From Actinomadura citrea (GTDB lineage Bacteria; Actinomycetota; Actinomycetes; Streptosporangiales; Streptosporangiaceae): 64,000 nt of DNA. This document shows positions 22,651-29,968 of this stretch, piece after piece. Both the position numbers and the translations under genes were made by a program. Each line of letters begins with the position of its first letter. Within the stretch, counting starts at the first letter, position 1. The notes below the pieces were generated by a model. That model saw nothing but the letters and a program-made list of their open reading frames with translations, did no database searches and was not told the origin of the DNA. The DNA lies in the NCBI RefSeq assembly GCF_013409045.1, contig NZ_JACCBT010000001.1, positions 930,001 through 994,000 of the forward strand. Direction: 5' to 3'.

Positions 22651-23109
22651 GTGATGGACGCGGTACAAGACGGGAATCATACGTCGCTTCGGCTGTGGCG
22701 CGACCCTCACGACAGACTCCGAATACGCGTGGAGAACCGCGACACCTGCATTCTCGTACGCGTCGAAGGTGAAATCGATTACCTCACGGCGGACGCCTTC
22801 CGGGAACATGTGCTTTCTCACGCGTCGGCCGCTTGGCGGATCATCCTCGATCTCCAGGATGTGGCGTTCTGCGATTCCTCCGGGCTGGGGGCTCTGGTGG
22901 GACTCTGGAAGACCGTCACGGCCCGGCGGGGCCGGCTGGTCCTCAGCCGCCCGAGCCCGGTGTGCCACCGGATCCTGCAACGCACGGGCCTCGACGCGCA
23001 CATCATGATCAGCCCTACGCTCCGGCACGCCTTCGCGAAGGTCGCCGCCGACCAGGCCGGTGCGCCGCCTTCCCCCTTGGTCCCGAACGCGCGCCAGGAC
23101 GCCTCCTGA
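22651..23109 (+). CDS. STAS-domain anti-sigma-factor antagonist (second copy)
   Basis: A 152-residue protein with a STAS core at about 30-125: VRVEGEIDYLTADAFREHVL, then the phospho-site FCDSSGLGALVGLW. The two termini are extended and polar. GTG 22651 (directly followed by ATG) is nine bases after AGGAGG. A TAGCCT at 22621-22626 is a possible -10. It diverges from the SpoIIE operon; the 249-base region between them carries both promoters. This STAS protein and the one at 19170 are both plausible substrates of the phosphatase. Confidence 0.88.
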   Translation: MMDAVQDGNHTSLRLWRDPHDRLRIRVENRDTCILVRVEGEIDYLTADAFREHVLSHASAAWRIILDLQDVAFCDSSGLGALVGLWKTVTARRGRLVLSRPSPVCHRILQRTGLDAHIMISPTLRHAFAKVAADQAGAPPSPLVPNARQDAS

Positions 23110-23421
23110 AAGGCGCCGGCCGTTCACGCGGCCCGAGGTCGGCTCCCTGGCTCGCGATGACGGGATCCGTCATCCACGGGAAGACCTGAGATCGATCCGG
23201 CACCACCTGTCCCGGCTGCCACTCTCATATCTCGACCAGGACACATCCTTGGCGGTCGAGCGACCGGCGTCCTCTCCGGCGGAATGGCGGCGGTCGGGAG
23301 GCTCGGCGCCGAACGACACGTCGCCGTGTCGAGATCTCCTCCACGGCGACACCCTGGCCCGGATGCGCCCGGCACGGCCCGGGACCCTGGCGATGCCCGG
23401 GTCCCGGGCCGTGAGACGGGG
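23110..23421. other. Intergenic stretch without a gene, holding a shared terminator
   Basis: This 312-base gap separates the converging STAS and fasciclin genes. The only clear structure is the strong hairpin at 23374-23412; I see no convincing coding sequence on either strand. Confidence 0.6.
23374..23412. terminator. Strong bidirectional hairpin terminator
   Basis: A perfect 14-bp stem (ACGGCCCGGGACCC at 23374-23387, complement at 23399-23412) with an 11-base loop lies just past the fasciclin stop codon, between converging genes. Confidence 0.75.
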
Positions 23422-24051
23422 TCACTTGGGCGGCATGAGAACGCTGTCGATGATGTAGACGGTCGCGTTGGCGGTCTGGACGTTGCCGCAGACGACGTTC
23501 GCGTCCTCGCCGACCGTGTAGGAGTCGCCCGAGCCGCTGCTTTTGAGCATGGCGCCGTTCAGCGTCTTGAAGTCGCCCGTCCCCAGCCCGGCCGGCGAGA
23601 CCCGCCGGCCGATCACGTGGTAGGTGAGGATGCTCGTCAGCGTCTTCTTGTCCGCCATGGCCTTGTCGAGCGTCGCCTTCGGGATCTTCTTGAACGCGTC
23701 GTTGGTGGGCGCGAACACCGTGATGTTCTTCGACCCGTTGAGCGTGTCGACCAGGCCGGCCTTCTTCACGGCGCCGACCAGCGTGGACAGCACCGGGTTG
23801 CTGGACGCGGCGGTCGCGACCGGGTCGGTGGACATGCCCTGGAAACTGCCCTTGCCGGACGCCGGCACCGCCGAGCACGCGGGCCCGAACGGTATGCCGG
23901 CCCCCGGCACGCCGCTCGGCGAGGCCGCCGGCGCGGACGATCCGGCCGGGGCCGCCGCGGCGTCGTCCTTGTCGTCGCCGGAGCAGGCCGTCGCGCCGGT
24001 GGCGAGGGCGGTCGCGGCGAGGACGCCGGCGACGATGCGGTTGCGGTACAC
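23422..24051 (-). CDS. Fasciclin-domain surface lipoprotein
   Basis: A 209-residue exported protein. The signal peptide ends in a lipobox-like ATGATACS, followed by a low-complexity Ala/Ser/Pro spacer. One fasciclin/FAS1 domain (about 75-205) has the H1 box NITVFAPTNDAFKKIP, the YHVIG box and the terminal VYIIDSVLMPP strand. FAS1 domains mediate adhesion; in actinomycetes they are often found beside sulfite-oxidase-like molybdoenzymes. GTG 24051 follows AAAGGAG by six bases. The frame stays open upstream, where it reads through the relic of such a molybdoenzyme (24073-24168). Confidence 0.88.
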   Translation of the reverse strand: MYRNRIVAGVLAATALATGATACSGDDKDDAAAAPAGSSAPAASPSGVPGAGIPFGPACSAVPASGKGSFQGMSTDPVATAASSNPVLSTLVGAVKKAGLVDTLNGSKNITVFAPTNDAFKKIPKATLDKAMADKKTLTSILTYHVIGRRVSPAGLGTGDFKTLNGAMLKSSGSGDSYTVGEDANVVCGNVQTANATVYIIDSVLMPPK

Positions 24052-24072
24052 GGTGAACTCCTTTGTCGGAAA

Positions 24073-24168
24073 CTGCGTGTGGCCGGTCCCGTCGGTGGCG
24101 CGGCAGCGGAGCGTGTGGGAGCCGGGAGCAGCGTCCCACTCGGCGACCCACTGCCGCCACGTGTCCAG
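24073..24168 (-). pseudogene. Relic of a molybdopterin-oxidoreductase (Mo-co dimerisation domain) C-terminus
   Basis: Directly upstream of the fasciclin start, in the same frame, the sequence encodes DTWRQWVAEWDAAPGSHTL followed by RATDGTGHTQ. This is the C-terminal signature of actinobacterial sulfite-oxidase-like membrane proteins. Nothing of the catalytic domain remains upstream, where the TetR promoter begins about 80 bases away. A deletion has evidently removed the rest of the gene. The identification rests on motif memory. Confidence 0.6.
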
Positions 24169-24254
24169 GCCGGGGACGGGCGCGAGCCGCGCCTCCGGCG
24201 GCGGGCCTTCCACGTCCCGGGCACGCCCGGCCGGAGCCGCCCTGCCGTGTTAAC

Positions 24255-24290
24255 TTGGTCAGGTGACCAACTTGGCCGATCGACCAAATT
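24255..24290. promoter_or_regulatory. Double TetR operator over the tetR start
   Basis: TTGGTCA-GG-TGACCAA (24255-24270) is a perfect inverted repeat covering GTG 24263. A second, related palindrome, TTGGCCGATCGACCAA, lies at 24272-24287. Both share TTGGnC...GnCCAA arms, as expected for a self-repressing TetR protein. Confidence 0.65.
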
Positions 24291-24856
24291 CGGCGCGCGG
24301 CGACCGCCGGCGGCGGCAGCTGGTGGACGCCGGGATCGCGCTGCTGGACCTGGAGGGCTGGCCGGGCGTCTCCACCCGCGCGGTGGCCGAGCGCGCCGGG
24401 ACCAACCCTGGCCTGATCCACTACCACTTCGGCGGGCTGGCCGGGCTGAACGCGGCGATCTTCCGGCAGGCCACGGACCTGATCGTCGGGCCCATGGTCG
24501 CCGAGCTCCTGGCGGCGCCGGACGAGCGCGCGGCGCTGGAGACGATGCGGAACCTGCTGGCCCAGGCCCCGGCCGAGGAGCCGGGGTCACGGCTGGCCGC
24601 CGAGCTCATCGTGGGCGCGATGCGCGATCCCGCGCTGGGCGCGGTGCTGCGCGACGAGCTCCGGCAGGCCCGCGCGCGGATCGCGGACCGCCTCCGGGCG
24701 CTGCACCCGGACTGGCCGCGGGGACGCCCGTCCGGCGCGGCCACCCTGATCACCGCGGCGATCGACGGGGTGATGCTGCACTACATGATCGACGGCGACC
24801 TCCCGGTCGGCGACGCCCTGTCCGCGGCGTCCGACCTGCTGGAGGGCCGGGCATGA
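24263..24856 (+). CDS. TetR-family transcriptional regulator
   Basis: A 197-residue repressor. The N-terminal helix-turn-helix is at about 18-62 (LVDAGIALLDLEGWPGVSTRAVAERAGTNPGLIHYHFGG) and the ligand/dimer domain follows. GTG 24263 lies inside a palindrome, suggesting autorepression. The next gene, a deazaflavin-dependent oxidoreductase, begins at or just after its stop and is probably co-regulated, which points to a small organic or quinone-like inducer. Confidence 0.88.
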   Translation: MTNLADRPNSARGDRRRRQLVDAGIALLDLEGWPGVSTRAVAERAGTNPGLIHYHFGGLAGLNAAIFRQATDLIVGPMVAELLAAPDERAALETMRNLLAQAPAEEPGSRLAAELIVGAMRDPALGAVLRDELRQARARIADRLRALHPDWPRGRPSGAATLITAAIDGVMLHYMIDGDLPVGDALSAASDLLEGRA

Positions 24857-24894
24857 GGGTTCCCGACGCCCCCCGACCTGGTGAAGGACTGAAC

Positions 24895-25383
24895 ATGGAG
24901 ATCATCGACAGGCCCGCTCCGCCGGCCGGACTGCACCGCCTGCTGTGGCGGCTGCCCATCCGGCTGTACCGCCTGGGGCTCGGGCCGGTACTGGGACGCC
25001 GCGTCATGCTGCTCACGCACACCGGCCGCGTCTCGGGCCTGCCGCGCCAGGCCGTCATCGAGGTCGTCCAGAGGGACGCGCACGGCTACGTGGCCGCCTC
25101 CGGGTTCGGCCCCCGAGCGGACTGGTACCGCAACGTCACGGCGAACCCGGACGTCACCCTCCAGATCGGCGGGAGGCGCGTCCAGGCGACCGCGTCCCCG
25201 ATCCCGACCGGCGAAGGCGGCGAGATCATGGCCCGGTACGCCCCCCGCCACCCGACCGCCGCGCGCCGGCTCTGCAGGCTCATGGGCTTCGCCGTCGACG
25301 GCGGCGTCGAGGACTACCGCCAGGTCGGCCGGCACATCCCCTTCGTACGCTTCACCCCGCGCCCCCCGTCGCCGACGAGCTGA
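24895..25383 (+). CDS. Deazaflavin (F420)-dependent nitroreductase-family oxidoreductase
   Basis: A 162-residue split-beta-barrel protein of the Ddn/FDOR-A type. It has the typical GRRVMLLTHTGRVSGLPRQAVIEVV strand-loop and the GFGPRADWYRNVTANPDVTLQIGGRR region that binds F420 in this family. Such enzymes reduce quinones, nitro compounds or enones with F420H2. ATG 24895 follows GAAGGA. An alternative ATG 24853 overlaps the tetR stop (ATGA) behind GGAGGG and would add 14 residues; translation may start at either. It forms an operon with the TetR regulator. Confidence 0.85.
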   Translation: MEIIDRPAPPAGLHRLLWRLPIRLYRLGLGPVLGRRVMLLTHTGRVSGLPRQAVIEVVQRDAHGYVAASGFGPRADWYRNVTANPDVTLQIGGRRVQATASPIPTGEGGEIMARYAPRHPTAARRLCRLMGFAVDGGVEDYRQVGRHIPFVRFTPRPPSPTS

Positions 25384-25397
25384 TCCGATCCCGCGGC

Positions 25398-25418
25398 GCG
25401 GGGGCCCGGTACCCCCGC
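25398..25418. terminator. Hairpin terminator between converging genes
   Basis: GCGGGGG (25398-25404) pairs with CCCCCGC (25412-25418) over a 7-base loop, 15 bases past the oxidoreductase stop and before the convergent ABC gene. Confidence 0.55.
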
Positions 25419-25498
25419 CGGGCGGGGACGACGAGGGGGGCCGAGCATCCCGACCGCTGCGGCGATGGGCGCGCGTCGGTCTTCGGGCTAACGGGGCA

Positions 25499-26290
25499 TC
25501 ACGGACCTCCTGGCGTGCTGAACGGCTCGGGTGAGGCCAAGGCGATGTGGGGACGGCCGGTGAGGGGATGCGGGCCGATGTGCGCGCGTACTCCGAACAC
25601 GTCCTGGATGAACTCGGGTGTCAGCACCTCAAGGGGCGGACCGTGCCCGGCCACCACGCCCTCGCGCAGCACGACGACCTGGTCGGCGTAGGCGGCGGCG
25701 TGGTCCAGGTCGTGCAGGGCCGCCAGCAGGGTGAGCCCGAGTGAGCGGATCAGGTCGAGCAGGGCGAACTGCGCGCCGGCGTCGAGGTGGTTGGTGGGTT
25801 CGTCCAGGATCAGCAGCGGGGCCTCCTGTGCGAGGGCACGGGCCAGCAGCACGCGCTGCCGCTCTCCTCCCGAGAGGGTCGACACCGGCCGGTCGGCGGC
25901 CCAGTCCATGCCGACCCGCTTCAGCGCGTCCGCGATCGCCGAGCGGTCGGCCCCGCTCTCGCGGTCGAGCGGGCGCCGGTGCGCCGTCCGGCCGACGGCG
26001 ACGGCCTCCGCGACCGAGAAGTCGCCGCCGACCTCGCCGTGCTGCGGCAGGACGGCGCGGCGCCGCGCGGCCCGCCGGGGCGACATCCGCCACAGGTCCT
26101 CGCCGCCGAGACGGACGACGCCGCCGGACGGTCGCAGCGACCGGTACACCGTCCTCAGCAGGGTGGACTTGCCGCTGCCGTTCGGACCGACCAGCGCCAC
26201 GAACTCGCCCGATCCCGCGCTCAGGTGCACGTCGGCGACGATGGGGCGGGCGTCGATCCGGACGCTCACGCCGTGCAGGTCAAGGCGCAT
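25499..26290 (-). CDS. ABC transporter ATP-binding protein, iron-siderophore/cobalamin type
   Basis: A 263-residue FecE/BtuD-like ATPase. Walker A GPNGSGKST is near residue 36, Q-loop PQHGEVG, signature LSGGERQRVLLARAL, Walker B LLILDEPTNHLD, and H-loop LLAALHDLDHAA. It energises the FecCD permease encoded immediately upstream, whose 3' end it overlaps by 11 bases. It is the third gene of the binding protein-permease-ATPase operon. Siderophore-iron is the commonest cargo of this subgroup; vitamin B12 is possible. Confidence 0.92.
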   Translation of the reverse strand: MRLDLHGVSVRIDARPIVADVHLSAGSGEFVALVGPNGSGKSTLLRTVYRSLRPSGGVVRLGGEDLWRMSPRRAARRRAVLPQHGEVGGDFSVAEAVAVGRTAHRRPLDRESGADRSAIADALKRVGMDWAADRPVSTLSGGERQRVLLARALAQEAPLLILDEPTNHLDAGAQFALLDLIRSLGLTLLAALHDLDHAAAYADQVVVLREGVVAGHGPPLEVLTPEFIQDVFGVRAHIGPHPLTGRPHIALASPEPFSTPGGP

Positions 26291-27377
26291 GCGTGCCTCC
26301 GGAGGCGCGGCGGCGCAGCAGGAAGAGGAAGAACGGGACGCCGAGCCCCGTGGTGAAGACCCCGACCGGCAGTTCGTTGGGACGGTCGGCGATCCGGGCC
26401 GCCAGATCCACCAGCACCATGAACACCGCCCCGGCCAGCAGCGCCACGGGCAGGACGCGGCGATGGTCGGAGCCGACCACGAACCGGGCCATGTGCGGGA
26501 CCATCAGGCCGATGAACCCGATGCCGCCCACGACGCTCACCACCGTGGCCGTGAGCAGCGAGCCGATCAGCAGCAGCGTGACGCGCAGCGCCGCGACCGA
26601 AACGCCGATCCCCGTCGCCGCGTCCTCCCCGGCGAGGAGCGCGTTGAGCGGACGTGCCTGGAGCATCAGGTAGGCCAGGCAGGCCGCAATCAGCGCGGTG
26701 GGAAGGCCGAGATCGGTCCAGGTGGCGCCGGCCACGCTGCCCATCAGCCAGAACATCATCCCCTGCAGTTCGGTCGGGTTGAGCTGGAGCTGGACGAACG
26801 TCGTCGCGGCGGTGCACAGGTACCCGACGGCGACGCCGGTCAGCACCAGCCACGAGTCCAGCAGCCGTCCCGCGCGCTGGGCCAGCAGGTACACCAGCAG
26901 CGCCGACAGCAGCGCGGCGCCGAAGGCGGCACCGGTCACGCCCAGCGCGCCGGCCGCGCCGCCGAGCGCGGTGCCGCCGAGCGCCGGCACGAGCACGGCC
27001 CCGAGGGAGGCCGCGGAGGAGACGCCGAGGACGTAGGGGTCGGCGAGCGGGTTGCGGACCAGCGCCTGGAGCGCGGCGCCCGCGACGGACAGGCCCGCGC
27101 CGGCCAGCGCCGCCAGCAGCACGCGGGGTGTGCGGATGTCCCAGACGACCTGGCCGAGCAGCGGGTCGGCGGTGTCGCCCCGCCCGGACAGATGGGCCCA
27201 CAGGACGCTCCACACCTTCCCGAACGGGAGGTTCACCGAGCCCACCGAGATCCCGAGCACCATGGACGCGACCAGGGCGGCGCCGAGCACGGCCAGCAGG
27301 AGACCCGTCCCGGCACCGGAGACGAGGTGCGGCCCGCGGGTGCGGGCCGGCGCCTCGCGGGTCAGGGTGTCAGGCAT
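26280..27377 (-). CDS. ABC transporter permease, FecCD family
   Basis: A 365-residue membrane protein with about ten hydrophobic helices and the FecCD/BtuC signatures: GSVNLPFGKVWSVLWAHL, RTPRVLLAALAGAGLSVAGAALQALVRNPLADPYVLGVSSAA, and GFIGLMVPHMAR (the coupling helix to the ATPase). It forms the homodimeric channel for siderophore-iron or a similar chelate. It overlaps the binding-protein stop by eight bases and the ATPase start by eleven. Confidence 0.93.
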   Translation of the reverse strand: MPDTLTREAPARTRGPHLVSGAGTGLLLAVLGAALVASMVLGISVGSVNLPFGKVWSVLWAHLSGRGDTADPLLGQVVWDIRTPRVLLAALAGAGLSVAGAALQALVRNPLADPYVLGVSSAASLGAVLVPALGGTALGGAAGALGVTGAAFGAALLSALLVYLLAQRAGRLLDSWLVLTGVAVGYLCTAATTFVQLQLNPTELQGMMFWLMGSVAGATWTDLGLPTALIAACLAYLMLQARPLNALLAGEDAATGIGVSVAALRVTLLLIGSLLTATVVSVVGGIGFIGLMVPHMARFVVGSDHRRVLPVALLAGAVFMVLVDLAARIADRPNELPVGVFTTGLGVPFFLFLLRRRASGGTHAP

Positions 27378-28461
27378 CGCCGATCACCTTGGCGATCTTC
27401 TCGACGCCCAGGGCGTTGAGGGGGCCGAGGTAGACGCTGTCGGACACGACCGTGTACGTCCGCGTCTTGGCGGCGTTCCACTGCGGGTAGGCGGCGAACA
27501 GCTTCGCGGCCTCGGCGTCGCCCTTCTCCTCCGGGGTGAACAGCCCGACCACCAGGACGTCCACCTGCGCGGTGGCGAGCTGCTCCTTGTTGAGGGTGCG
27601 GGTGGCGTCCTCACCGCGCCCGGAGAACGCGTTGACCCCTCCGGCCGCCTTGATGACGTCGTCGTAGACGCCTCCCGTCATCACGGCGGGCAGGCCGTTG
27701 GCGTTCATCATGGACATGCCCGGGTAGGCGATGACGACCTTCCTGGCGGGTCTGCCGGCCGTCCTCGCGCGCACGGCCTCGACGCGGGCGCGCAGGCCGG
27801 AGACCACCGCGAGGGCGCGCTGCTGGACGTCGAAGATCCGGCCGAGCAGCGCCATGAACTCCAGCGAGGAGTTGATCGACTGGGCCCTGTACGCCCGCTT
27901 CTCGGCCTCGGTGGCGTCCGGTTTTCCGTTGGCGCAGTTGACCGGGTTGACCAGCGACGTGATCCCCGCGGCGGCGAGCTGCTCCCGGGTGGCGAATCCG
28001 CGCTTGGCGTCGAACCCGCCCGACCAGGTGGAGACCACGAGGTCGGGCTTGAGCCTCAGCACCTGCTCGGCGGGGACGTCGAAGTTCCTGTTCATCGTCA
28101 GCCCGCCGGTCGGCAGCGCCCGGATCCGGGCGATCATGGACGGGTCGTCGGACACGCCGTAGGTCTGGGCGTTGGCCAGGACGCTCTTCTCCAGACCGAG
28201 CGTCAGGAAGCTCTCCACCTCGCCGACCGAGGTGCCGTTGAGGATCAGCACCCGCCGCGGCGGCCGGGTGAAGGTGACCTTGGTCCCGCAGTTGTCGAAC
28301 GACAGGGGATAGGACGTCCTGCGCGCCGGTCCGGTCACGGACGCCGCACCGGAACCGGGGTCGGCGGGGGACTCGCCGCAGGCGGCGGCCGGCACCGTCG
28401 CGAGCGCGGCGGACATCGCCGCCGCGAGGGCGCGCAAGGGAAGGGGACGGTTCATGAGCAT
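27370..28461 (-). CDS. ABC transporter substrate-binding lipoprotein, iron-siderophore type
   Basis: A 363-residue class III binding protein. The signal peptide ends at a lipobox (TVPAAAC, Cys about 26). The FecB/BtuF-like fold follows: PPRRVLILNGTSVGEVESFLTLGL, LKPDLVVSTWSGGF, and a long backbone helix before VVIAYPGMSMMNANGL. ATG 28461 is chosen because of the GGAAAG upstream; ATG 28455 is two codons later. A perfect 18-bp palindrome (28477-28494) lies just upstream. No cobalamin riboswitch elements were found in the leader, which favours iron chelates over B12. Confidence 0.9.
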   Translation of the reverse strand: MLMNRPLPLRALAAAMSAALATVPAAACGESPADPGSGAASVTGPARRTSYPLSFDNCGTKVTFTRPPRRVLILNGTSVGEVESFLTLGLEKSVLANAQTYGVSDDPSMIARIRALPTGGLTMNRNFDVPAEQVLRLKPDLVVSTWSGGFDAKRGFATREQLAAAGITSLVNPVNCANGKPDATEAEKRAYRAQSINSSLEFMALLGRIFDVQQRALAVVSGLRARVEAVRARTAGRPARKVVIAYPGMSMMNANGLPAVMTGGVYDDVIKAAGGVNAFSGRGEDATRTLNKEQLATAQVDVLVVGLFTPEEKGDAEAAKLFAAYPQWNAAKTRTYTVVSDSVYLGPLNALGVEKIAKVIGDA

Positions 28462-28476
28462 GCTCTCTTTCCAGCC

Positions 28477-28494
28477 GGAGTCGTCGACGACTCC
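28477..28494. promoter_or_regulatory. Perfect 18-bp palindrome upstream of the siderophore-import operon
   Basis: GGAGTCGTCGACGACTCC is fully self-complementary and lies 16 bases before ATG 28461. It has no loop and no T-run, so a repressor operator is more likely than a terminator. It does not resemble a Fur/DtxR/IdeR box. Confidence 0.5.
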
Positions 28495-28586
28495 TCGGGA
28501 GGGATGCGAAAAGACATCCGGGCGGCGTCGTGCCGAGCCCGGCGACATGCGTCGCCCTGGGAGCGCTCAGATCAGAAAGTCACGGA

Positions 28587-29288
28587 TCACGCGGTGGCGC
28601 CCAGGGCGTTCCCGACCCCGGGAGGCCCACGACGGGCCACGGCGTACCGGAGGACGGCCTGAACCGGGGCCCGCTCATCGGCGCGACCGCGCGGTACGGG
28701 CCGCCGGACGCCGGGGGAGCGTCCGGCCGCGAACACGAGCAGGAACACCAGCGGGCGCAGGACCCAGCCCGCCAGTACCCGCACGAGCGCGCACAGCCGC
28801 GCCTCGCCCCACTCCAGCCAAGCGGACGTGACCAGCACGCTCACCGCGTGCATGAGCAGCATGCCCAGACCGGGAACGCCGCTGTGGGCCATCGGCTCCC
28901 CGCCGCCGTCCATGGCGGCGGTGTCCGGGCGAGCCGCCACCAGAGGATGCCCGGCGGCGCGCATGAGCAGGACGTGCAGGACGACCTGCGAAGCGGCGGT
29001 GGCGGGCACGATCGACGCGAAGGTCCGCTCCCGGCCGGTCAGCGCCAGCGCGGGACCGAGGACGAGAAGGAAGCCGACCAGCGTCGCGGACCGGTCGAGG
29101 CCGCCGCCGCCGGCCAGGTGCCCGAGCGCGGCGAGGCCAGCGCACGCGGCGGCGAAGCCTGCCGCACGCACCCAGCGCACCACCGACCAGAGACCCATCT
29201 GATGGGGATACTCCCACACGGTTTCCGGCGATGGCGGACCGGGCGACCGCGGCCGTGGCCGGCGTCGTTCTCCGCCGCTCGTCGTCAT
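28587..29288 (-). CDS. Integral membrane protein of unknown function
   Basis: A 233-residue protein with about five hydrophobic segments (for example VRAAGFAAACAGLAALGHLA, ATLVGFLLVLGPALAL, GLGMLLMHAVSVLVTSAWLEWGEA and VLAGWVLRPLVFLLVFAAG) and a basic, probably cytoplasmic C-terminus. Its start ATG 29288 overlaps the response-regulator stop (ATGA), so it is the last gene of the kinase-regulator operon. The GMLLMHAxxxLxTxxWLxxGEA pattern resembles membrane proteins found beside DUF1775/copper-homeostasis genes in streptomycetes, but I cannot assign a function. Confidence 0.65.
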   Translation of the reverse strand: MTTSGGERRRPRPRSPGPPSPETVWEYPHQMGLWSVVRWVRAAGFAAACAGLAALGHLAGGGGLDRSATLVGFLLVLGPALALTGRERTFASIVPATAASQVVLHVLLMRAAGHPLVAARPDTAAMDGGGEPMAHSGVPGLGMLLMHAVSVLVTSAWLEWGEARLCALVRVLAGWVLRPLVFLLVFAAGRSPGVRRPVPRGRADERAPVQAVLRYAVARRGPPGVGNALGATA

Positions 29289-29968
29289 GCGTCGGGGGTT
29301 GCCAGGCCCGTCTGGTAGGCGATGACGACCAGCTGGGCGCGGTCGCGCGCTCCGAGTTTCGTCATCGTGCGGCTGACGTGGGTGCGCGCGGTGGCCGGGC
29401 TGATGAACAGTTCGGCGCCGATCTCCTGGTTGCTCAGCCCCCGTGCGATCAGGGCCAGCACCTCCCGCTCGCGGTCGGTGAGCGGCGCGAGCCGGTCCCG
29501 CGCGTTCGCGGACACCGTGTGCCACGCGGTGAACTTGCTGATGAGGCGCCTGGTGATGCGGGGTGCGAGCAGGGCCTCTCCGGCGGCGACCACCCGGATG
29601 GCGTGCAGGAGCTCCGCCGGCCCGGCGTCCTTCAGCAGGAAGCCGCTGGCCCCGGCCTGCAGTGCCTCGAAGACGTAGGCGTCGGTGTCGTAGGTGGTGA
29701 GGATGAGGACCCGGACGTCCTGCAGCCCGCGCATCGCGGTGATCCGCGCCGTGGCCTGGATGCCGTCCAGCCTCGGCATGCGGATGTCCATGAGGACGAC
29801 GTCGGGGCGGGTGGCGCGGGCCATCTCGACGGCCTGGAGGCCGTCGGTCGCCTCCGCGACCACGGCGATGTCGTCCTCGACGTCGATCAGCAGCGCGAAC
29901 CCGGACCGCACGAGGCCCTCGTCGTCGGCGAGCAGCACCTTGATCGGCGCCGTGGACGGCGCGCTCAA
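29285..29968 (-). CDS. NarL/LuxR-type response regulator
   Basis: A 227-residue two-component regulator. The receiver domain (about 9-125) has the acidic pocket DDE near residue 15, phospho-acceptor Asp in VVLMDIRMP, and the switch residues LTTYDTDAYVF and LLKDA. The LuxR DNA-binding domain (about 160-220) carries LTDREREVLALIARGLSNQEIGAELFISPATARTH. TTG 29968 follows GGGAGG by seven bases and overlaps the kinase stop (TTGA), so it is translated with its cognate kinase. Confidence 0.92.
   Translation of the reverse strand: MSAPSTAPIKVLLADDEGLVRSGFALLIDVEDDIAVVAEATDGLQAVEMARATRPDVVLMDIRMPRLDGIQATARITAMRGLQDVRVLILTTYDTDAYVFEALQAGASGFLLKDAGPAELLHAIRVVAAGEALLAPRITRRLISKFTAWHTVSANARDRLAPLTDREREVLALIARGLSNQEIGAELFISPATARTHVSRTMTKLGARDRAQLVVIAYQTGLATPDA

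Noticed and set aside
28462..28586. Cobalamin riboswitch ahead of the FecB-like gene
   Set aside because: The B12 box and the conserved GCCACTG element are absent; only an 18-bp palindrome is present.
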